Shown here: piece by piece, positions 21,167 through 30,300 of the stretch
Numbering within the stretch: the stretch's first letter is position 1
How the letters are laid out: each line of letters begins with the position of its first letter
Assembly: GCA_948144175.1 (NCBI GenBank)
Contig: CANXME010000511.1
Span: 997,001 to 1,061,000, forward strand
Length of the DNA stretch: 64,000 nucleotides
DNA from: Closterium sp. NIES-65
Lineage: Eukaryota; Streptophyta; Zygnematophyceae; Desmidiales; Closteriaceae
Direction: 5' to 3'
Made by a program: the position numbers and the translations under genes
The notes under the pieces: generated by a model
Seen by the model: the letters and a program-made list of their open reading frames with translations, nothing else
What the model was told of the DNA's origin: nothing
Database searches by the model: none

Positions 21167-21779
21167 GGGCGTGTTCAGTGTCATTTCTCCCAAGGCAATT
21201 CCATCCTGGGTGCCAACTAGATTACAGTAATTAGGATGTATGTCAATTACCATAGTATTAGATCACGCGCATGCTGCAGAGGCTGATTTTAATAATGCAA
21301 GGAGAGGCCATGCATATTACCCCCTTTTGCGTGGTCAGCTCTCAGCTCGAAACTGGGAAACCAGTGGATGCTGCTTGCAAAGATTCTGATGAGGGGGAGC
21401 AAGCAACCATTGTTGTTTCTGGTCGTTTGGCTCTGCTGTGGTATTGCTGCAAGGTCAAAAGCACACAGCGGCGAGAATCTCGTTATGATTATTTCTTTAT
21501 AGGTAGTTGTCAATCAGAAAGTTTCAAGTTGTCAATCAACTGAAACCTTCTAAGATATGTTCAATAAGATTTGTTTAGATATGCTAGGAAATGGCTTAAA
21601 GCAACAGCGGAACAAAGCAGTAACGGATACGTAAATCCGCCCTCGTCCACCATCACCACCGCACCCACACAGACCGAAACGTACCTCCGACGCCGCGAAT
21701 CCCGCGAAAAAAATGTATTCAGACGGCGCGCGCTTGCACACTTCCCCCCAGACGCGCCATTCCACGTGTCGGTCCGCGA
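21167..21779. other. Intergenic before the hydrolase gene
   Basis: 3' UTR of the Cys-rich gene and upstream region of the next gene. Nothing else recognised. Confidence 0.45.
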
Positions 21780-22082
21780 GTGGGCCATGGGCGTTCCATG
21801 GGCTCGTTAGGGTTGACCTCGTTTTGGCCAATCCAGATTCAGTCGGCTCGACGGATTCCGTCTTGTCTAGGGAACTCCGCGAATCTCGGATTCTCTGCTA
21901 GTAATTCCCCGATAGGACGCCTTGGGAATATCGTGCTGCCTGGTTTTTGGCGAGAATTCACAAGCAGCCGGCGGAAAGGCGGAAAATTTCGGCGAAAGGC
22001 GATTTGCCGGTCGTGTAGCGCCGGCGGGGTTTCGCGATTCGCTGTTGGAAGCGCCGTGATAAGCGGCGGTGAAAGCGGGACA

Positions 22083-24307
22083 ATGGCGAGCGGCGGTATA
22101 ATCGAGGAGGCGGAAAACGTGGATGGCGGAGCGGGGGGCGTGGGGATGGAGATGCGCGGGGTGCTGTTCCGGTGGGGGGAGATGGGCGTTAAGGTGCGTC
22201 ATCGCTTTAGTGTTTACTCATTATAAGCATACACCTCGCACTGATTTCCCCACCAATCCCTGCGCGCCTCGCTCATCCCAGGTCGCCCTCCGCTCGTCCG
22301 GCTTCCCCCGCCACGTCATCATCCTAGGTGGAGGCGGGGGAGAAGGGGAGGGGAAAGCGGGGAATTGGGAGGAGAGAGTGGGGAGGGGGAAGCAGAGAAC
22401 GGGGAAGGAAGAGGGGAGAAGGGGGGAGGGGGAAAGGGACTCAACAGATAACTTGTTTCTCCCTGTGATCTGTGGAAGACGCAGGGACCCCTCGTGTGTC
22501 TCTCTCCTTCCTTCCTTCCAGGTGGCCTTCCGTGATAAAAGTTGAGTTTTGAGACGTCTCAGAAGCTGCAGGGTGTTTTTAAGAATTCTCAAAAACACCC
22601 TGAAGTTGAACTTTGAGACGTCTCAGAACTCAACTTTTATCACGGAAGGCCACCTGGAAGGAAGGAAGGAGAGAGACACACGAGGGGTCCCTCCTCGTGT
22701 CTAACCCTCTCTGGGTCTCTCGCCTTTCCCCCACGTCGCCTTCCGTCCGTCCGACTTCCCCCTCCACGTCACAGAGGTGAATTATGAGTCGGCTCTTGAG
22801 TTGACTTTTGAGTCGACTCTTGAGTTGACTTTTGAGTCGACTCTTGAGTTGACTTTTGAGTCGACTCTTGAGTTGACTTTTGAGTCAACTCAAAACAAGG
22901 TGACTTTTGAGTCGACTCAAAAGTCTTCCGTCCGTCCGACTTCCCCCTCCACGTCACAGATAACAACCTCCCTCCCCTCCCCCCCCCTCCCCTCCGCGCA
23001 CCCCCTATTCCCCCCCTTCCCCTCCCACCGTCTCTCTCTCGCCTTCCCCCAGGTTGCTCTTCGCTCGTCCGATTTCCCTGCCACGTCATCATCCTAGGTG
23101 GAGATGGGGGAGAGGAGGGGGGGGTGGAATGATATCACAGGTCGTGTCCCACATCATTTTTTTTAAATTCTCAGAAGCATGGAAAGCGCTTTCGAGAATT
23201 CTCAAAAGGATCTCACAGGTCGTGTCTCTCACATCACATCATCCTGACTTGTTTCTCTCCGCCCCTCTTCCCCCCCCCCCACCCTCTCCTCGTGACTTCC
23301 GCCTTACCTCCAGGTCGCCTTCCGCTCATACACAAGTCATCTCTTCCTCCTGTCTTCTCTCCCACGTTCCTCCAGGTTATTTATGAGAATTCACAAAAAT
23401 ACCATGCAGCGGTGGGGGGAAGGGGGGGTCTCATACACAAGTCATCTCCTCCTCCTGTCTTCTCTCCCACTTGCCCCTCTCAGGTCGCCTTCCGCTCAAA
23501 CGACTTCCCCTGCCACGTCATCATCCTAGGAAAGGGGCAGGATCACATAGGACAATCCTTCCCCCCCATCCCCTCCCCTCCTCCACCCTCCACCTCCCAG
23601 GTTGCATTCCGGTCATACGACTTCCCCTGCCACGTCATCATCCTAGGGAAGGAGAAAGTTAACACTCTCTTTCCTTTGCCATGCCACCATCTTAGGTGGA
23701 GGAAGGTGGGGGGGAAGGGGGGTCTCATACATAAGTCATCTCTTCCTCCTGTCTTCTCTCCCACTTTCCCCTCTCAGGTCGCCTTCCGCTCGTCCGATTT
23801 CCCCCGCCACGTCATCATCCTTGGTGGCCTCACGGACGGGCTGCTGCCGACGCAGTACACCGCCAGGCTGGCGTCCGAGCTGGCAGCCGTCCATTGGTCG
23901 CTGCTGCAGACTCAGCTTTCATCGTCTTACTTTGGATACGGCGCTGCGTCATTAGAGCAGGTATGGCAAGTGGGGATATCCCAGGAGGTGAGAGTGCATT
24001 GTATACAGTGCCATTGTAACGAGGTGACTTTTGAGTCGACTCAAAAGTCACCTGGATATCACAGGAGGTGTGCACATATCCAGCGGCCGTGTTTTGAGAC
24101 GTCTCAAAACACTTCTTCATACACGGGGATATCCCAGGAGGTGAGTGCACTGTGTACAAATCCAGCGGCCCTCAGCCGCTCGTTGGTCGCTGCTGCAGGC
24201 GCAGCTGTCGTCATCTTACTTTGGATACGGCACCGCGTCGTTAGAGCAGGCATGGAGTTGGCGGAGGAAGGATGGGGACTGGCAGTGCAATGTGCCTCAC
24301 TCACCTC

Positions 24308-24341
<34 letters not shown>

Positions 24342-27300
24342 AGGCGCAGCTGTCGTCATCCTACTTTGGTTACGGAGCAGCGTCGTTAGAGCAGGTAGGG
24401 CGGAGAGCGGACGGAGGAATGGGGTGATACATGGCGGTGCAATGTGCCTCACCCACCTCAATGTGCCTCACTCACCTCAATGTGCCTCACTCACCTCAAT
24501 GTGCCTCACTCACCTCAATGTGCCTCACTCACCTCAATGTGTTAGAGACTAAGGATCGAGTCTGTGAAGATTAGGAGCCTAAATTTCTCAAAATCGTTGG
24601 CTTGAAATTCTGGACAGAAACCGCAACTTCACAAGAAACGTTGTCGACGAAAAGTGCACCGTTAGAATCGTCTCAAACTCGAGTATGTTATAGCCCTTGT
24701 TTGTGGCTATCATTCCCAATTTGAATCGTATCGAAAGGTGGAGTAAATCTCGAGTTATGCTTCTCAGCGCACCAGGGGGTATGCTGCCACATAGAAATTA
24801 AATTCACTCACAATAGTTTCACAAGTTCACAAGAGTTGCACACAAGAGAGTTAGAGTAGCACTAAACCAGATAGGAGGAAAGAGGAGGACGAGAGGGAAG
24901 GTCCCAAGGAGTCCCCAACCAAAGAAAACTCCATGCCACACAATTCCCTTCCCCATAGGCAACCCAACTTTGACCTTTGTCACTATCCCAACCTCCACAA
25001 TCCACCTCAACCCAACTTGGCCACACTTGCCAACCTGGTTTGGTTTCTCCCAACCAATTGGCAGCAACTACAGTAGTAGTGACGAGTTTCCCAACCCCCA
25101 AAAGTCTGTACCCCATATTGACTCAACCCCACAACTCTCCATGGTCACCACAACCAAATATCAAAAGCATACGAACTCCAACGTTCGTAACTTTCTTGTT
25201 CGTGCTCCGATTGAAGTGATTCTTGGTTCGTCGGAAAGCTCTTGAGCAGTGGAGTCACTTCAGATATCTGCTCAAGCCAAATAACATTCACACACACTCA
25301 GAAAATCCAAACCACAGAAAAACACAAATTCTTGCGCACGCTCATTTCACACATGCAACGCACGAACACATGATGGGAGGCAGACAGACGTGAATGCAAA
25401 TGATAGCATCACATAACACAATGTGCCTCACTCACCTCAATGTGCCTCACTCACCTCAATGTGCCTCACTCACTTCAATGTGCCTCACTCACCTCTTGCT
25501 GCTGCTGCAGCAGCAGACTCAGCTGTCGCCATCAGTCGCTCCCACATGCTCCATCCTCCTGCAGTGCAATGTGCCTCACTCACCTCTTGCTGCTGCTGCT
25601 GCAGCAGACGCAGCTGGCGCCATCAGTCGCTCTCACATGCTCCATCCTCCTTCCCCTGCCGCCCCTCCCCGTCCCTCTCTGTCTTTATATGCCCATTCCC
25701 ATACCCCACGTCCCACGTCCCCACGTCGACTCAAAAACAGACTCAATGCTGCCCCTCCCCGTCCCTCTCTGTCTTACTATGCCCATTCCCATACCCCATG
25801 TCCCGTGCACTCCGCCCCCTATTAGGATGCTACCGAAATAGATGACCTCATCGCTTACATCATCAAGCGGTACCAGGCCTCGGAGGTCGTCCTGGTCGGC
25901 CACAGCACAGGCTGTCAGGTGAATAAAACAGAGGACCTGCGTGTCAGGTGAATGCAACAGAGGGCCTGCGTGTCAGGTGAGTACAACAGAGAATACTGCA
26001 CGCCAGATTAATCAAGGAAAATGACATACCAGGTGAATTCAATAGAACTCCTTGTCAGGAGATTGCAACAGAAGGCGATGGTTCGTCAGGTGCACACAAC
26101 AGAGGGCAATGGCATGCCAGGTGAATTTAGCAGAGGACAACGTCACGTTGCCCCATACCCACCATGCCCCATACCCACCATGCCCCATACCATACCCACC
26201 ATGCCCCATACCATACCCACCATGCCCCATACCATACCCACCATGCCCCATACCATACCCACCATGCCCCATACCCACCATGCCCCATACCCACCATGCC
26301 CCATACCCACCATGCCCCATACCCACCATGTTCCATACCCACCATGCCCCATACCCACCATGCCCCATACCCACCATGCCCCATACCCAGCATACCCCAT
26401 ACCCAGCATACCCCATACCCACCATGCCCCATATTCTCTGCCCCATACATTTTTCCCAGAAATGTCTCATCCCTTATAGGTGCCCCACAGTTCCTTAAAG
26501 GTGCCCCGCGGCTCCCAGCTCCCTATCAGCCTCCTGCCAGTGTGTCTTCTCAGAATCGCCTCCTTCCTTTCAATAAAACAAGTGTTTTGAAACGTCTCAA
26601 AACGCTTCTTGTATCACGTGGCTACTCCTGCCAGTGTGTCTTCTCAGAATCGCCTCCTTCCTTTTGGCCACCCGCTTTGCCCAGTTTCATCCCCCCAACA
26701 TGGCTACTCTCTCCCCTGCCTCCTGCCAGTGGGTCTTGTCAGAATCACCTCCTTCCTTTCGATAAAAGAAATGTTTGAAACATCTTAAAGAAGTGTTTGA
26801 AACATCTCAAAGAAGTGTTTGAAACGTCTCAAAGAAGTGTTTGAAACGTCTCAAAGAAGTGTTTGAAACGTCTCAAAGAAGTGTTTGAAACGTCTCAAAG
26901 AAGTGTTTTAAGCATCTCAAAGAAGTGTTTTAAAAGAAGCAGTTCCCGCTTCGCCCAGTTTCATCCCCCCAACATCTCTACCCTCTCCCCTGCCTCCTCC
27001 CAACATATCTCCCCCCTCCCCACATGCCTCCCATTTCCCTCTCCCCACAACCTTCCCCCTTCTCCTTTATCAGCACATAGTGGCATATCTCAAGAGCAAA
27101 AGATGCACCCACCTCGCCACTGATGTTAGCGGGGTGCAGTACGGTGCGGTGCGGTATATCTCTCCCACTCCCCCGTCTCCCTTTTTCCTTCCCTCGCCTC
27201 CTCCTTTATCAGGACATAGTGGCATTTCTCAAGAGCCAAAGATGCACCCACCGCAGCATTGGCCTCAGAAGGGTGCAGTGCGGTGCAGTGTGGTATATAT

Positions 27301-30300
27301 CTCCCTCTTCCCCCTCGTCTCTCCCTTCATAGTGGCATTTCTCAAGAGCCAAAGATGCACCCACCGCAGCATTGGCCTCAGAAGGGTGCAGTGCGGTGCA
27401 GTGTGGTATATATCTCCCTCTTCCCCCTCGTCTCTCCCTTCATAGTGGCATTTCTCAAGAGCCAAAGATGCACCCACCGCAGCATTGGCCTCAGAAGGGT
27501 GCAGTGCGGTGCTGTGCAGGCATGCAGTGCGGTACAGTGTGGTATATATCTCCCTCCCCCCCAACGAGTCTCCCTTTATATAGTGACATATCTCAAGAGC
27601 CCTAACTGCACCCACCACAGCTTTGGCCTCAGAAGGGTGCAGTGCGGTGCAGTGCAGTGTGGTATACCTCTCCCACTCCCCCCCCCCCCCCCCCCACCTT
27701 TCCCCTCTCCCATCAGGACATAGTGGCGTATCTCAAGAGCACTAAAGCTATCCATCGCAGCGCAGTCAAAGCCGCCATTCTTCAGGTGCCGCCATTCTTC
27801 AGGTGCCGCCAGGTGGTTTTCCAGGTGATGCCATATTGTTTCCACGGCTTGTTCTTAGATGCATTCTGTGGTTTTCCAGGTGCTTTCAGGTAGTTCTCCA
27901 AGTGCCATAAATTTTGATTGCAGGTTATGTTTTTCAGGTGGTTTTTCAGGTGTTCTGAGCAGAGATCCTAGTTTCCAGTCCTGATCCCAGCTAGCTGACA
28001 AGCCACAGTCATTGAAACCCGTTCAGCACATCTTAGTCTCGCTTCCTTCCGTTTCGCCTAAGAATAGGCACCAACGAGTGACAGGGAGTGCATGGAGCAG
28101 CAGGGGATGGAGGGAGGGGAGGAGTCTGAGGAGTGACAGGTTATGAATCAGGTGGCACAGGCTATGATCACTCACATACCGTATTCCTTTTTTCCCTTCC
28201 TTCCCCCCCACCAGGCCCCAACGAGTGACAGGGAGTGCATGGAGCAGTGGGCGAGGGAAGGGGGGGAGGGAAGCTGAGGAGGCATTTGAGGAGATGAAAC
28301 GAGAAGCACATGCCATGCTCACTCCCATTCTCCCATACCACATCCCATCCCTCCCTGCCTTCCCCCCCGCCAGGCCCCAACGAGTGACAGGGAGTGCATG
28401 GAGCAGCGGGCGAGGGAAGGGGGGGAGGGAAGCTGAGGAGGCATTTGAGGAGATGAAACGAGAAGCACATGCCATGCTCACTCCCATTCTCCCATACCAC
28501 ATCCCATCCCTCCCTGCCTTCCCCCCCGCCAGGCCCCAACGAGTGACAGGGAGTGCATGGAGCAGCGGGCGAGGGAAGGGGGGGAGGGAAGCTGAGGAGG
28601 CATTTGAGGAGATGAAACGAGAAGCACATGCCATGCTCACTCCCATTCTCCCATACCACATCCCATCCCTCCCTGCCTTCCCCCCCGCCAGGCCCCAACG
28701 AGTGACAGGGAGTGCATGGAGCAGCAGTCGAGGGAAGGGGGGGAGGGAAGCTGAGGAGGCATTCGAAGAGATGAAGCGGGTGGCACTAGCAATGATTCCC
28801 CATCTCACTCACATTCCCTTTCACCTGAAAGAAGGAGTGTTTTGAGACGTCTCAAAACACTCCTTCTTTCATGAAGCGGGTGGCACTAGCCGTGATTTCC
28901 CCATCTCCCCCACATTCCCTTTCACCCCCCACCAGGCCCCAACGAGTGACAGGGAGTGCATGCAGCAGCAGGCGAGGGAAGGGGGGAAGGACACAGAGGA
29001 TGCCTTTGAGGAGATGAAACGGGCGGCGCAGGCCATGATTGCGGGCGGCAGAGGCGCCGAGATGATGCCGAGAAGTGCCGACCCGCTCGCACCTATCACA
29101 GCGTACAGGTGGGTCTAGCAAGCCAGTCACTGCCCTCTGTGTTGAGGACAGTTTTGAGAACTTTTTAGTCAATTGATAGATGGGTCTAGCATGCCAGCCA
29201 AGGAACCTGCAACACGGGCAGAGATAACTGCCTTTCGTGGTGAAGATACTTTTGGGAATCCTCCTGAGAACCCTCCTGAGAACCCTCCTGAGAACCCTCC
29301 TGAGAACCCTCCTGAGAATCCTTGTAAAAATCCTCTTTTGAAGATACTTTTGAAGGCACTCAAAAGTAACTCCGGCATGCGCCACGTCTGCCCTCCCTGC
29401 AGGTTCCATTCCCCTGCTGGCAGGCATGCACGGGAGGGGACGATGCCATGATGCTCGGCTCATAATGTTCGCCTCCTCTACTGACATGTTTTGAGACGTC
29501 TCAAAACACACGACAGCTCCCCTACTGACATGATGCTCAGCTCATACTGTTCGCCTCCTCCGGTGCACATAACCCGTCCGCTCCCCCTCCCCCACCTACA
29601 CATTTCTGCCCTCCTACATACCCTTCCTGCAGGTTCGCTTCCCACCATGGGTGGTGCTTCATTGTGCCCTCCCATGCTCACTCTCCCCATGCCCATACTT
29701 CACCTCCCTCCTGCAGGTTCCACTCCCTGGCGTGCACGGGAGGGGACGATGACATGTTCAGCTCTGAGTTTTCAAAGTTTGCCCTTTATACCTGCGTGTG
29801 CCCCTCATGCTCCTTCTATTTGCCCTCTCATCCACCCTCTCACCTCTCAGGTTCCACTCCCTGGCGAGCATGGGAGGGGAGGATGACTTGTTCAGCTCGG
29901 ACTTTTCAAAGTTTGCCCTTTATACCTGCGTGTGCCCCTCATGCTCCTTATATTTTCCCTCTCATCCACCCTCTCACCTCTCAGGTTCCACTCCCTGGCG
30001 AGCATGGGAGGGGACGATGACATGTTCAGCTCTGACTTTTCAGACGAGGAGTTGAAGGAGCGGCTGGGGCACATGGGTGCATGGCCGTGCCTGGTGAGAG
30101 TGTTAGCTTGTGGTGACTTGTGGGGAGTTGGATGGGTGCATGGGTGGGCGCATGGGTGCATGGGTGCATGGGTGCATGGGCGCATGGGTGCATGGCAATG
30201 ATGGTCAGATCAGGGAATATATATGTGTACCCAATCTTATTTATACCATACCATGCTCCCCCATCCATGAAATCACCTTGTGATTTTCCACGCAGGTGAT

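Larger units (their letters stand above)
22255..23777 (+). repeat. Acceptor-side echoes of hydrolase exon 2, about eight copies
   Basis: Copies of VA(F/L)RSSDFPRHVIILGG-coding sequence, most preceded by a pyrimidine tract and AG, start near 22281, 22522, 22735, 22925, 23053, 23313, 23485 and 23601. Only the last copy (23778) continues into the full exon. Confidence 0.88.
23961..24400 (+). repeat. Donor-side echoes of hydrolase exon 2 with two palindromes
   Basis: Two further copies of SLLQAQLSSSYFGYG-ASLEQ with GT donors (about 24180-24252 and 24338-24396). Before them, the motif GGATATC(C/A)CAGGAGGTG occurs three times, separated by two palindromes. Confidence 0.88.

Noticed and set aside
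26150-26440. CRISPR-like appearance of regular repeats
   Set aside because: Units are contiguous with no unique spacers, and the context is a eukaryotic intron.
26021-26778. Several 100-200 codon frames (HHAPYP, WGMVGMG types)
   Set aside because: Period artefacts of the CCATGCCCCATACC minisatellite in hydrolase intron 3.
28023-28845. 261- and 206-codon frames on opposite strands
   Set aside because: Both come from the 160-bp exon 5 echo array; only the AG plus short exon part is meaningful.
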